Assembly: GCA_004294095.1 (NCBI GenBank)
Contig: RDZR01000029.1
Location: forward strand, 1-64,000
Reading direction: 5' to 3'
From: Verrucomicrobiota bacterium
Lineage (GTDB): Bacteria > Verrucomicrobiota > Verrucomicrobiia > Verrucomicrobiales > Akkermansiaceae
DNA: 64,000 nucleotides
Positions 25,907 through 34,854 of this stretch are shown piece by piece. Position numbers and translations under genes: made by a program. Each line of letters opens with the position of its first letter. Positions within the stretch are counted from its first letter, which is position 1. The notes under the pieces were generated by a model, which saw only the letters and a list, made by a program, of their open reading frames with translations, searched no databases and had not been told where the DNA came from.

Positions 25907-27145
25907 ATGATCACTCGAACAAGCATCTCAATCCTAGCCGCCAAGCTGATTCTATTTGGCGCATTGTGGGCGCAGGAACCCGCTGCGCAAGCGCCACCTA
26001 GTGCTGCGCCAGCACCGCACGATCCTGCCTCGAGAGAACTAGAATCACTGGAAAAAGCGAACAAACTCGCCGATGAACGCCTCGCGAGTTCGACTCGCGC
26101 ACTGCGTGATGAGATCGCAAAAATCAAACTGGAAAAAGAACAGTTGAGCGAATCATTGGAGCTCGAAGCACTCAAACGCCAAGCGACGATGAAGACTGAA
26201 TTGGCAAAGCTTGATTCTGAGAAAAACCTTCTCATGGGCCAAGCGGAACTCGCCAAAGCGAAAGCGGAAAAGCTCACTCACGAATTAAAAACGATCCAAA
26301 CCGAAGCCGCACTTCGAGTGAATCAGATGGAGGAAGAAATCAGCCGTTTCGCAACTCGAAATGAGCGCAATAGCTTTACCGATGCCGAGCCAGTCTATTT
26401 GAAAAAACCACTGACGGATGATGGGATTTTAGTGATTTCTGATAGAAACATTCCGCTCAATGGGCCGATCACTGAGCGCACGGCTGATTTCGTCACCGAC
26501 CGCATCCAATATTGGAATAATCGGAATCGCGAATTGCCCATTTTCATCGTCATCGATGCCAGTCCGGGCGGCTCGGTGATGGCGGGTTACCGGATTTTAA
26601 AATCGATGGAGTCGAGCGATGCGCCGATCCATGTGGTTGTAAAATCTTTTGCCGCATCGATGGCGGCGGCAATCACCACGCTTGCGGAAGAATCTTATGC
26701 CTATCCAAATTCGGTGATCTTACATCACCAAATTAGCTCGATGATTTTCGGCCAGTTGAATCTAACAGAGCAAAAGGAATTACAGAAGGAAAGCCAGCGA
26801 TGGTGGGAACGCTTGGCGACGCCGATCGCTAACAAAATGGGCATCACGCCGGAAGTGTTGATCCAAAAGATGTATGAACATTCATCGAGTGGAGATTGGA
26901 GTGAATTTGGCGAGCAAGCCAAAGAACTCAAATGGGTGAACCACGTGATTCAAGGCGTGAATGAAACGGCCATCGTGCTCAATCCAGACTCGGTGAAAGT
27001 GAGTGCCAAGCAAAAGCCGCAGGAAGAAGAGATGTTCTCAGAGCAGCTTGATGCCGAGGGCCGGCCTTTCGTTTGGCTGCCGCAACTCACGCCCAAGGAT
27101 GTCTATTTTATTTACAATCCGCGTGGTTATTACCGGATGCGTTAG
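25907..27145 (+). CDS. Secreted coiled-coil ClpP-like serine protease
   Basis: 412 residues from ATG 25907, chosen because MITRTSISILAAKLILFGALWAQ is a good signal peptide; the frame is open from 25844. A Pro/Ala linker and a coiled coil of about 100 residues (rich in KLEKEQLSESLELEALKRQ-type heptads) lead to a ClpP/crotonase-fold domain in the C-terminal half. The triad is preserved: Ser in KSFAASMAAAI, His in NSVILHHQIS, Asp in SGDWSEFGEQAKEL. IDASPGGSVMAGYRI is the ClpP oxyanion-region equivalent. Cytoplasmic ClpP has neither signal peptide nor coiled coil. The target is unknown. Confidence 0.75.
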   Translation: MITRTSISILAAKLILFGALWAQEPAAQAPPSAAPAPHDPASRELESLEKANKLADERLASSTRALRDEIAKIKLEKEQLSESLELEALKRQATMKTELAKLDSEKNLLMGQAELAKAKAEKLTHELKTIQTEAALRVNQMEEEISRFATRNERNSFTDAEPVYLKKPLTDDGILVISDRNIPLNGPITERTADFVTDRIQYWNNRNRELPIFIVIDASPGGSVMAGYRILKSMESSDAPIHVVVKSFAASMAAAITTLAEESYAYPNSVILHHQISSMIFGQLNLTEQKELQKESQRWWERLATPIANKMGITPEVLIQKMYEHSSSGDWSEFGEQAKELKWVNHVIQGVNETAIVLNPDSVKVSAKQKPQEEEMFSEQLDAEGRPFVWLPQLTPKDVYFIYNPRGYYRMR

Positions 27146-27148
27146 AAT

Positions 27149-27931
27149 ATGTTAGAGGATGATTATTGCTATGTGGTGCGCAAGGCACTTAAAGGCCACG
27201 GAATCGATTTGACCACTTTGGCCAAGCGCTGCATGTGCACGATGGAGGTGTTAGAAAATTGGCTGCAGGGAGCGCGCAATGATGATCTCGCTCGAAAAGT
27301 TTCGGCCATTTTACAGCTCAAAGCAGATGCGTTGATTCATCACGCGAGCTACTTACCCAAGGCGCAATCTTCGCCATCCATTCACCGTATTGATTTGCCA
27401 TTTCGCGATGAGCGAGTGAATGCATGGCTGATTTGGACCCACGATGCGGTGATGTTGTTTGATACTGGATTTGTGCGGGGCACCTGCATGGTCGCAGTCG
27501 ATGCGATGGCACCGCCGCGCATCGATCATGTGTGGGTCACGCATGGGCATGTCGATCACATCGGTGGCCTAACAGATTTTTCGCAACGAGGGTTGGACAT
27601 TCGAGGGCCTCTCGGTCTTGGCGTGAAAGAAATCAAAGCTAAGGAAAGCATGCGATGTGGCTCGCTTGAGGTGCGCGCATGGGATTTATCTGGCCACGCG
27701 AATCCGGCGTTAGGCTATCAAGTGTTAGGATTGAAATCACCGGTGTGGGTGGTGGGAGACGCGTTGTTTGCTGGCTCGATCGGTGGCTGCGCGAGCCCGG
27801 CTCTTTACCGCCACGCTCTGGCGCGATTGCATGCGGTGCTGGATGAGCAAGCGGACGATTGTGTGCTTTTACCTGGCCATGGACCGGCGACGACGTTGGG
27901 TGAAGAACGGGCGCATAATCCGTTTTGGTAA
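27149..27931 (+). CDS. HTH-like N-terminus fused to a metallo-beta-lactamase-fold hydrolase
   Basis: 260 residues. Residues 1-65 resemble a short XRE-like helical domain (GHGIDLTTLAKRCMCTMEVLENWLQG). From residue 78 on is an MBL fold with the metal motif THGHVDHIGG, then LSGHANPALGYQV, GDALFAGSIGG, and a terminal LLPGHGPATTLGEERAHNPF, as in glyoxalase II-like enzymes. The start is 3 bp after the previous stop, so it is in the same operon. The substrate is unknown; the helical part may be a regulatory or dimerisation module. Confidence 0.75.
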   Translation: MLEDDYCYVVRKALKGHGIDLTTLAKRCMCTMEVLENWLQGARNDDLARKVSAILQLKADALIHHASYLPKAQSSPSIHRIDLPFRDERVNAWLIWTHDAVMLFDTGFVRGTCMVAVDAMAPPRIDHVWVTHGHVDHIGGLTDFSQRGLDIRGPLGLGVKEIKAKESMRCGSLEVRAWDLSGHANPALGYQVLGLKSPVWVVGDALFAGSIGGCASPALYRHALARLHAVLDEQADDCVLLPGHGPATTLGEERAHNPFW

Positions 27932-27973
27932 AATGATCTGAGAAGCCATTTCAAGCATTGCATCACCTCAAGG

Positions 27974-29059
27974 ATGAGTGAACATGCGGCAGCTATGAGT
28001 CCAGATTTTGTCCGTGAAGCGCTTAAACAGGTGCGCTACCCAGGTTTTTCCCGAGATATTGTTTCTTTCGGCCTCGTTAAGCAGATCGATTGCCAAGCAG
28101 GCAGCACCACGGTCAAAATCGAAGTGGCCACGCGTGATCCGAAAGTGCCGCAGCAAATTTTCGAGCAATGCCATCAAGTGCTCGATGCGTTACCAGACAT
28201 CGGTGCGGTGAAAATCGATATCGATGTCAAAGATGCTCCTGCGAGTGGTGCAGCGGCTGGCTCGGCAGTGGGCACTTCTTCCATTCCCGGCGTGCAAAAA
28301 ATCATCGCGGTAGCATCCGGAAAAGGCGGCGTCGGCAAATCGACCGTGGCCAGCAATCTCGCCATCGCATTGGCGGCGGCGGGCGCGCGCGTTGGCCTTT
28401 GTGATTGTGATTTATACGGCCCATCGATGGCTCAAATGTTTGCCGTTCGCGAAAAGCCGATGGCCAATGAGCAGGATGAAATTATCCCGATCGAAGCACA
28501 CGGCTTGCAATTGATGTCCATGGGATTTCTGTTAGACGATCGCTCGCCCGTGATTGTGCGTGGCCCGATGGCAACGCGGTATATCCAGCAGTTTTTGCGA
28601 CAAGTGGCATGGGATTCGTTAGATTTCCTCGTCCTTGATTTACCGCCTGGCACTGGCGATATCCAACTCACCATTGTGCAGACCGTGCGAGTGGATGGCT
28701 GCATCATTGTGACCACACCGCAGGAAGTCGCATTGATCGATGCGCGCAAGGCGGTGAGCATGTTCGCCAAAGTCAATGTGCCGATCTTAGGGCTGATCGA
28801 AAACATGGCATGGTTCGAGTGCGATGCGGGAAAACGCTACCCAATCTTCGGAGAAAACGGCGGCGTCAAGGAAGCCGAGTTTTTAGGGATTCCTCTGTTA
28901 GGGCAAATTCCGATCGATATCGAAACGCGCTCTCGGGGAGACCGCGGCGAACCCGTGGCACTGCTAGACGAATCACTCAATCCGGTCTCACGTGCATTTC
29001 ACCAAATAGCAGGACAGATCCGCGATAGGCTCTCTCTGTTAGAAAATGCAACGAGCTAG
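27974..29059 (+). CDS. mrp: Mrp/ApbC-type P-loop Fe-S carrier ATPase
   Basis: 361-residue MinD-related ATPase that binds and transfers Fe-S clusters. An N-terminal MIP18-like (DUF59) domain (residues 10-85) precedes the deviant Walker A ASGKGGVGKSTVASNLA, DLYGPSMAQMF, and the Walker B region LDFLVLDLPPGTGDIQL. The usual C-terminal CxxC metal motif is not seen: the region after ENMAWFECDAGKRYPIFG keeps one Cys. ATG 27974 is used; a second ATG at 27995 is possible. Confidence 0.85.
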   Translation: MSEHAAAMSPDFVREALKQVRYPGFSRDIVSFGLVKQIDCQAGSTTVKIEVATRDPKVPQQIFEQCHQVLDALPDIGAVKIDIDVKDAPASGAAAGSAVGTSSIPGVQKIIAVASGKGGVGKSTVASNLAIALAAAGARVGLCDCDLYGPSMAQMFAVREKPMANEQDEIIPIEAHGLQLMSMGFLLDDRSPVIVRGPMATRYIQQFLRQVAWDSLDFLVLDLPPGTGDIQLTIVQTVRVDGCIIVTTPQEVALIDARKAVSMFAKVNVPILGLIENMAWFECDAGKRYPIFGENGGVKEAEFLGIPLLGQIPIDIETRSRGDRGEPVALLDESLNPVSRAFHQIAGQIRDRLSLLENATS

Positions 29060-29060
29060 A

Positions 29061-29321
29061 TCAAGAAATCAAAGTGCCCATGTATGCCGCGAGCGAGGTT
29101 GGGGACTTGAGGATTTTATCTGTTAGATCTTTCGTTTCAAGTTCCACATGGTAGAGATCCTCAAGCGCGACTAACAGTTTTGCAATCGCAGCAGCATCTA
29201 AGCCTGCACCTGCTAGACTTCCTTGCTCAGGAAAGTCCCAGTCCAATTCTAAAATATCTTCATCGTTCAACCAATCGATGACTTCAGTAGGGGTGAGAAT
29301 TTTTTTCTTCGAGTCTGGCAT
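29061..29321 (-). CDS. Acyl-carrier-protein-like protein lacking the prosthetic-group serine
   Basis: 86 residues from ATG 29321 (the frame is open to 29426). The helical pattern and motif order follow acyl/D-alanyl carrier proteins: AGAGLDAAAIAKLLVALEDLY, then VELETKDLTDKI, then SLAAYM. In carrier proteins the second helix begins LDSL or LDSM, where Ser takes the 4'-phosphopantetheine. Here the equivalent reads LDAA, so the arm cannot attach. It may be a structural or regulatory relic. It converges on mrp with only two bases between them. Confidence 0.6.
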   Translation of the reverse strand: MPDSKKKILTPTEVIDWLNDEDILELDWDFPEQGSLAGAGLDAAAIAKLLVALEDLYHVELETKDLTDKILKSPTSLAAYMGTLIS

Positions 29322-29459
29322 ACGCGCGCAAAAATTGGCTGGCAGCAACGATCCCATCAAGAGGAAATAGTGAAAAAATGCATGTTTGTTGGCAGGCTGA
29401 TTCTCAGCTTGAGATGCGTGCTGCATTTCTCCTATCGTGTGGCTGGCAAGCCATCTGGC

Positions 29460-30245
29460 CTACTTCGGATCTTCGATAAAATCGGCTCCGTAAAAGCTCT
29501 TGATATAGCCGAATTCGACAAGCGTGTCATCCCAAGCCGCGATGGTATTTGGGTCCGTAAAAATACGCCGCGCAATGCCTAACCATTCCTCTGCCTTGAG
29601 TTCATCACCATCGGCGAAAGCAAGGGCCGCTTTGGAGTAATAATAAAATGGGGAATCATCCAAAAAATCATATTTTTCAGCGAGAATTTTCACCTCATCA
29701 TGGCGGCCTAACTTTTTCAAGCAGAGCAGTTTTTTGAACTCCACTAAGCGACCTTGAATGATGTTTTCTGGTGGCATGACCTGCATAATTTCTTCATACA
29801 GAGGCACCGCCTTTGCCCATTGGCCTGTGACAAAATAGACCTCCGCTACGTTAAATTTGATGTTGGTGCTGTTAGGATCGAGAGCGAGCGCAGCTTTAAA
29901 CCAGAATTCGCCGTTCTTAAAATCGCGAAACTCAACGAAGCAACTTGCTTTGAGATTTAAAAGTTGTGGGCTATCGCTAAAAATGAGTTCTGCTAAACGA
30001 ATTTCTTCCATCGCCTCGAAGATTCGCTTTTGTTGAAAATAGCGGGATGCTTCGCCGATGTGTTTGGCAAAATCCTTGCGGGATTCTTCCGGCAGGTTGA
30101 GAAACTTTTCCTGAGTCGGGGTGAGTTTTTTCGGTTGCTCAGCTTGCTCGGGCGTCACCTCTGGAGTTGGGGTGGCCTCGACGGCTGGCTGCGCATGCGA
30201 AATGACTGCTGTGAGAAGCAGGGAAATGAGAGTAATGGGCTTCAT
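29460..30245 (-). CDS. Exported TPR-repeat protein
   Basis: 261 residues with a signal peptide (MKPITLISLLLTAVISHAQ), a Pro/Glu/Thr-rich linker, then helical TPR-like repeats (AMEEIRLAELIFSDSPQLLNL, GEFWFKAALALDPNSTNIKF, WAKAVPLYEEIMQVMPPEN). Probably a periplasmic scaffold; no specific family recognised. The stop at 29460 faces the carrier-like gene. Confidence 0.7.
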   Translation of the reverse strand: MKPITLISLLLTAVISHAQPAVEATPTPEVTPEQAEQPKKLTPTQEKFLNLPEESRKDFAKHIGEASRYFQQKRIFEAMEEIRLAELIFSDSPQLLNLKASCFVEFRDFKNGEFWFKAALALDPNSTNIKFNVAEVYFVTGQWAKAVPLYEEIMQVMPPENIIQGRLVEFKKLLCLKKLGRHDEVKILAEKYDFLDDSPFYYYSKAALAFADGDELKAEEWLGIARRIFTDPNTIAAWDDTLVEFGYIKSFYGADFIEDPK

Positions 30246-30453
30246 ACGATAAAGTGTTCGTGCAGACTAATCTGAGATTAAGGACTCGGCAAGCAACGAT
30301 CCTGCACATATCCAGATAAATTCGGTATGACGATTACCTGAGCAATTCAAGCGCAGAATGTTGATCCCACACATTTCTCGCTTTTTCAGAAAACTCCGAA
30401 CGCAGCTGTCTCACAGACGTGCCTCAATTTTGCGCACGAGCAAATGCGTTGGC

Positions 30454-31143
30454 TCATGGAGGAGTCACGGGAATGGTCGCTTCGCTGGGTGTTTGATAAG
30501 CTTTTTGTTCTGGCTTGATCTCGGGAGGCGGAGTTGTGGCAGCGGTCTCAGTTGGCTTTTCAGCCTCGGTTTTCTCGGGCTCTAGTTTATCCACTTTAAC
30601 GGCTTGAAACAGCATGTTGAAATTATGTCGTAGCACCGCCGGAAAGGAAACGCGCCCTGCTTCAACTAATTTTTCCCGCAACAATTTCGCAGATAAATCA
30701 GCCACCATGTCCGTGCCAATCTGGACCGCACGGTCCGCGCCAGCTAACTTTTTGCTTGCCTCATTGCCGCTGCGAATCACATCGCTAGAAATCGAGCGGC
30801 CTTGAATCGCAATGTTAGATTGTGCAGAAATCACATGGCCTTTGGCATTGTAGGTGACTTCCAATGTCGCATGATCGTCCGATGACAGCCATCCGCGCAC
30901 ATGGTCAATGCGCACAGAAACGAACAACCCGCCATCCGGTGTGGCCGTAATTTCTGGCTTGTAAGTGCGATACATCGAGCCCGAGTGACGATACTCAGCG
31001 CACAGGCCATCGCGCTTGGTCCAACCGCCCAATGGAGTGCCAAACGCCTCAATATCCACGCGGACTTGAGAATGCGCTGAATTTACAAGCAGCAAAAGTG
31101 CGACCAGAAGCCAGCGTGAAATCAGAAAAGATCGAGTAACCAT
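30454..31143 (-). CDS. Exported protein of unknown function
   Basis: 229 residues from ATG 31143. MVTRSFLISRWLLVALLLLV and the following HSQ give a clear signal peptide. The mature part contains EAFGTPLGGWTKRDGLCAEY and a conserved-looking helical segment GADRAVQIGTDMVADLSAKL. It ends in a charged then Pro/Thr-rich tail (EPEKTEAEKPTETAATTPPP). No recognised domain. The 200-base gap at 30246-30453 contains no gene. Confidence 0.6.
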   Translation of the reverse strand: MVTRSFLISRWLLVALLLLVNSAHSQVRVDIEAFGTPLGGWTKRDGLCAEYRHSGSMYRTYKPEITATPDGGLFVSVRIDHVRGWLSSDDHATLEVTYNAKGHVISAQSNIAIQGRSISSDVIRSGNEASKKLAGADRAVQIGTDMVADLSAKLLREKLVEAGRVSFPAVLRHNFNMLFQAVKVDKLEPEKTEAEKPTETAATTPPPEIKPEQKAYQTPSEATIPVTPP

Positions 31144-31190
31144 AAACAATGGTAGATTGACTAAATTTTCATCCAAATTATTCAAGCGGA

Positions 31191-31574
31191 TTAGAGAGAC
31201 GGCGGTGAAATATCCGGGCCTAACAAAATATCTGCCTTCATGCGCGCTTTGTCCTTATGCTCTGACTTGATGTATGCTGCGACAGTGCCAAGCGCAGCCA
31301 CGAGAGCCCCCCAATCGTCGCCATAACCAGCGCCCGGAATGATGTCCGGAATCATATCCAGAGGAAAAATCAAATAGCCAAGAGCGCCAATAATCACCCC
31401 TTTGGCCCAAGTCGGCGTGTCTTTATCTTGCAGACAATAAAACAAGGTCAAAACCATGAGAATCGTTTTTCGGCCGAGAAATCCCAAGACCGACGTGATC
31501 TTTTTCCACAGCCTCGGTTCTGAATAAGCACGCTCTGCTTTGCGAATCATCATAGGATCTATCGGATCGTTCAT
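31191..31574 (-). CDS. DUF1232 (YkvA-like) membrane protein
   Basis: 127 residues from ATG 31574; the frame is open far upstream (31913), but that part is the antisense of fabF. The DUF1232 signature is clear: GALGYLIFPLDMIPDIIPG followed by GYGDDWGALVAALGTVA. This is a short membrane-associated family with no established activity. It is divergent from fabF. Confidence 0.8.
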   Translation of the reverse strand: MNDPIDPMMIRKAERAYSEPRLWKKITSVLGFLGRKTILMVLTLFYCLQDKDTPTWAKGVIIGALGYLIFPLDMIPDIIPGAGYGDDWGALVAALGTVAAYIKSEHKDKARMKADILLGPDISPPSL

Positions 31575-31682
31575 GATTGACTGTGCTCTATTTCTCCAAC
31601 TTCGGCAAGTGTCCATGCGATTCACTCTGCACGAAGAGACTTGCGCCATGGCAAGTTCGCCTTCAGTCTTCTCCGACGAACT

Positions 31683-32930
31683 ATGAACGAACGGCGCGTT
31701 GTCATCACCGGAATTGGCTGTCTCACCCCCTTGGGCAATGATCTCAGCAGCACTTGGCATGGTCTGAAAAATGGCCTCAGCGGGATTGCGCGCATCAGCC
31801 GAATCGATGCCGAAGCATTTGATTGTAAAATCGCAGGGGAAATTCGTGATTTCAATGCAGATCACTATTTCCGCACACCGAAAGATGCTCGGCGTTCCGA
31901 TCGCTACGTGCAATATGCGGTGGCTGCCTCAAAAATGGCGATGGAAGATTCTGGGGTGGAGGTGGATCGCATTGATCCACGGCGCTTCGGCGTGATGGTG
32001 GGCAGCGGCATCGGCGGACTCGCCACTTTGGAAAACGAGCACAGCACGTATCTCACCAAAGGTGCCAAGCGAGTTTCTCCTTTCACTATTCCGATGATGA
32101 TTTCTAACATCGCAAGTGGAATCATCTCTATGGAATACGGCCTCTGCGGGCCAAATATGGTCATCGTCACCGCCTGCGCAACTTCCAATCACAACATCGG
32201 CGAAGCATGGCGTATCATCAAATTTGGCGATGCCGATGCCTTCCTTTGCGGCGGTGCTGAAGCGGCTGTATTGCCCATGGGCTTGTGCGGATTTGCCAAC
32301 ATGAAGGCACTCAGCACTCGCAATGACGATCCAGAAGCCGCGTCGCGTCCTTTCGATTTACATCGCGATGGCTTCGTGATGGGCGAGGGCGCTGGTGTGA
32401 TCGTGATCGAAGAACTCAGCCACGCGATTAAGCGCGGTGCAAAAATTTACGCAGAGCTCATCGGCTACGGCGTGAGTGCAGATGCTTATCACCTCAGCGC
32501 ACCATCACCCGATGGCAGCGGCCCAGCGTATGCGATTCAAATGGCACTTCGCCACGGACGTAAAAACCCGGAAGATGTGCAGTATCTCAACGCCCACGCC
32601 ACCTCCACCGGCCTCGGCGATATCGCCGAAACCAAAGCGATCAAATTGGCCTTTGGCGATTATGCGAAAAATGGCCTCATGGTCAGCTCCACCAAATCGA
32701 TGACGGGCCACATGTTAGGTGCCGCCGGTGGAGTTGAATTGATCGCCAGCATCATGGCCATCAAAGAGTCCATTATCCCGCCAACAATCAACGTGGACGA
32801 GCAAGATCCAGAGTGCGATCTCGATGTGGTGCCCAATGTCGCCCGCGAGTGCAAAGTGAATGTGGCACTATCTAACAGCTTCGGCTTCGGTGGTCACAAT
32901 GCCTCCGTGCTAGTGAGCCGTTTCGAGTAA
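31683..32930 (+). CDS. fabF: Beta-ketoacyl-ACP synthase II
   Basis: 415-residue condensing enzyme of fatty acid elongation. The catalytic Cys is in VTACATSNHNIGEAW, and the two His are in NAHATSTGLGDIAE and KSMTGHMLGAAGGVE. The N-terminus RRVVITGIGCLTPLGND fixes the start at ATG 31683 (the frame is open to 31641). The thioesterase gene follows after 10 bp. No fabD, fabG or acpP is adjacent, so this is not the usual fab cluster. Confidence 0.93.
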   Translation: MNERRVVITGIGCLTPLGNDLSSTWHGLKNGLSGIARISRIDAEAFDCKIAGEIRDFNADHYFRTPKDARRSDRYVQYAVAASKMAMEDSGVEVDRIDPRRFGVMVGSGIGGLATLENEHSTYLTKGAKRVSPFTIPMMISNIASGIISMEYGLCGPNMVIVTACATSNHNIGEAWRIIKFGDADAFLCGGAEAAVLPMGLCGFANMKALSTRNDDPEAASRPFDLHRDGFVMGEGAGVIVIEELSHAIKRGAKIYAELIGYGVSADAYHLSAPSPDGSGPAYAIQMALRHGRKNPEDVQYLNAHATSTGLGDIAETKAIKLAFGDYAKNGLMVSSTKSMTGHMLGAAGGVELIASIMAIKESIIPPTINVDEQDPECDLDVVPNVARECKVNVALSNSFGFGGHNASVLVSRFE

Positions 32931-32940
32931 ATTTCTTTTT

Positions 32941-33345
32941 ATGGAAAACATCGCCCATCGGCAGCATCACACCATTGCCTTTGGCGATACAGATGCCAGC
33001 AGTTGGCTGCATTTTCCTAACATTTTTCGCTTCATTGAAGCCACCGAACACGATTTTTTGAAATCGCGGGATGTGATCGTTTTCGATCGCGCACTCGGCG
33101 GATGGCCACGCGTGCATGTGCAGTGCGATTATCATGCACCGCTCGTAGCGGGCGACGAAATTGAAGTGATTCTCAGCTTGGGAAAAATAGGAACCACCTC
33201 ACTCACATGGAATTTTCAAGTCGTCCGCCTGCCTGAGCAACTCGCCGCGAGCGGTCAGATCGTCACCGTGCGAGTCGATGCCACCGGCAAAACGCAAGTG
33301 ATCTCGGAAAAAGAACGCACGGCACTCACGCGCTCTAACACCTAA
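32941..33345 (+). CDS. Acyl-CoA thioesterase, 4HBT hotdog fold
   Basis: 134 residues resembling YbgC-type thioesterases. The active-site region is FGDTDASSWLHFPNIFRFIE, with the Asp where the 4HBT family has its catalytic acid, followed by the hotdog helix EATEHDFL. Central strands contain VQCDYHAPLVAGDEIEV. Substrate is unknown. It is probably co-transcribed with fabF and rsmI. Confidence 0.8.
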   Translation: MENIAHRQHHTIAFGDTDASSWLHFPNIFRFIEATEHDFLKSRDVIVFDRALGGWPRVHVQCDYHAPLVAGDEIEVILSLGKIGTTSLTWNFQVVRLPEQLAASGQIVTVRVDATGKTQVISEKERTALTRSNT

Positions 33346-33353
33346 CAATTTTA

Positions 33354-34088
33354 ATGGAGCCTCCGACACATCCGCGCGGCCGAGTGGTGATCGTGCCCAC
33401 ACCGATTGGAAATCTAACAGACATCACGCTGCGCGCGCTCGAAGTCCTGCGCGCGGCGGACCGCATCGCATGTGAAGATACGCGGCACTCAGCTCCGCTG
33501 CTTGCTCATCACGGCATATCGGGAAAAACGCTCGTCGCCATGCACGATCACAACGAAGCGCGCCGCGCGCCAGAACTCATCGCCGCCGCCATCGCAGGAG
33601 AATGCATCGCGGTGATTAGTGATGCCGGCATGCCGGGCATTTCAGATCCTGGCTATCGTCTGATCCACGGCTGCATTGAGCGCGGCGTGCCCGTCGAAGT
33701 TCTGCCCGGGCCATCGGCAGTCATCACCGCGCTGATTGGTTCTGGCTTTCCGTGCCATGCATTTCACTTCCGCGGTTTTCTTCCGCTCAAGCAAGGCAAA
33801 CGCCGCAGCGCCTTGCGCTCCACACTCGTCTCGGAAGAAACTGGCATTTTTTTCGAGTCTCCCCATCGCCTGCTTTCCACATTGAATCTGTTAGGCGAGC
33901 TGCACCCAAGTGCGAGAGTTTGCGTAGCTCGCGAACTTTCCAAAAAATTTGAAACGTATCACCGCGGCAGCGCCAGTGAGCTAATCGCATGGTTCGAGCA
34001 GCACCCACCGAAGGGCGAAATTGTATTGCTCGTGCACTGCGGAGAAGAACGTTTCAAATTGTTAGAAACTACGGAGTCTCCAGAGTAA
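33354..34088 (+). CDS. rsmI: 16S rRNA 2'-O-ribose C1402 methyltransferase
   Basis: 244-residue tetrapyrrole-methylase-fold enzyme modifying the ribose of C1402 in 16S rRNA. Signature segments are VPTPIGNLTDITLRAL, CEDTRHSAPLL, VISDAGMPGISDPGYRL and VLPGPSAVITALIGSG. It is shorter at the C-terminus than the 286-residue E. coli protein. The 3' end overlaps the convergent xthA gene by 20 bp. Confidence 0.93.
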   Translation: MEPPTHPRGRVVIVPTPIGNLTDITLRALEVLRAADRIACEDTRHSAPLLAHHGISGKTLVAMHDHNEARRAPELIAAAIAGECIAVISDAGMPGISDPGYRLIHGCIERGVPVEVLPGPSAVITALIGSGFPCHAFHFRGFLPLKQGKRRSALRSTLVSEETGIFFESPHRLLSTLNLLGELHPSARVCVARELSKKFETYHRGSASELIAWFEQHPPKGEIVLLVHCGEERFKLLETTESPE

Positions 34089-34833
34089 TCGAGACCGGGC
34101 AATGGTCCGAGCCTAACACATGCGGCATGATCGAGGCATGTTTGAGTTTGCTTTCAAGCTCTCGCGCCACACCAAAGTAATCGATGCGCCAGCCCACATT
34201 ATTTTGCCGAGCACCCGCGCGGTAGGACCACCACGAATACGCACCCGTTTGCTGCGGATGCAGGGCACGGTAAGTATCAACAAAGCCAGAATCTAACAAT
34301 TTACTAAACCCATCCCTCTCGCCATCGGAAAATCCCGGATTGAGCCGATTTTCTCGCGGGCGGGCCAAATCGATCTCGTGATGCGCCACATTCAAATCAC
34401 CGCAAAAAACGACGGGTTTGCTTTTTCCTAATTTCACCAGAAACAAACGAAACGCAGCATCCCACTCCATGCGATACGGTAATCTGCGCAATCCGTCCTG
34501 TGCATTGGGCGTGTAAACATTCACTAAAATAAACGTCTCAAACTCCGCACAAATCACGCGCCCTTCGCGATCGTGATCTGATAATTCCATGCCGGACCAC
34601 ACGCGCTGTGGTTCTTCGCGGCTGAATAGCGCCACGCCGGAATATCCCGCCTTTTCCGCAGAGTTCCAATACCCATGGTAGTCCTTCATCGAGTCCGGCA
34701 GCGTAACTTGATGTTGCATCGCTTTGGTCTCTTGCAAGCACAACACGTCCGGCTGCTCTTGCTGGACAAACTCACCCAGCCCCTTGCCAATCGCCGCACG
34801 AATGCCATTCACGTTCCATGAAATTAAATGCAT
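34069..34833 (-). CDS. xthA: Exodeoxyribonuclease III / AP endonuclease
   Basis: 254-residue Mg-dependent base-excision-repair nuclease. Motifs are SWNVNGIRAAIGKG, VLCLQETKAM, FCGDLNVAHHEIDLARPREN and LGSDHCPVSITL, which hold the metal ligand Glu and the catalytic Asp/His. Full length for the family. Convergent with rsmI. Confidence 0.95.
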   Translation of the reverse strand: MHLISWNVNGIRAAIGKGLGEFVQQEQPDVLCLQETKAMQHQVTLPDSMKDYHGYWNSAEKAGYSGVALFSREEPQRVWSGMELSDHDREGRVICAEFETFILVNVYTPNAQDGLRRLPYRMEWDAAFRLFLVKLGKSKPVVFCGDLNVAHHEIDLARPRENRLNPGFSDGERDGFSKLLDSGFVDTYRALHPQQTGAYSWWSYRAGARQNNVGWRIDYFGVARELESKLKHASIMPHVLGSDHCPVSITLETP

Positions 34834-34854
34834 AAATCTATCTGATAGAAAATG

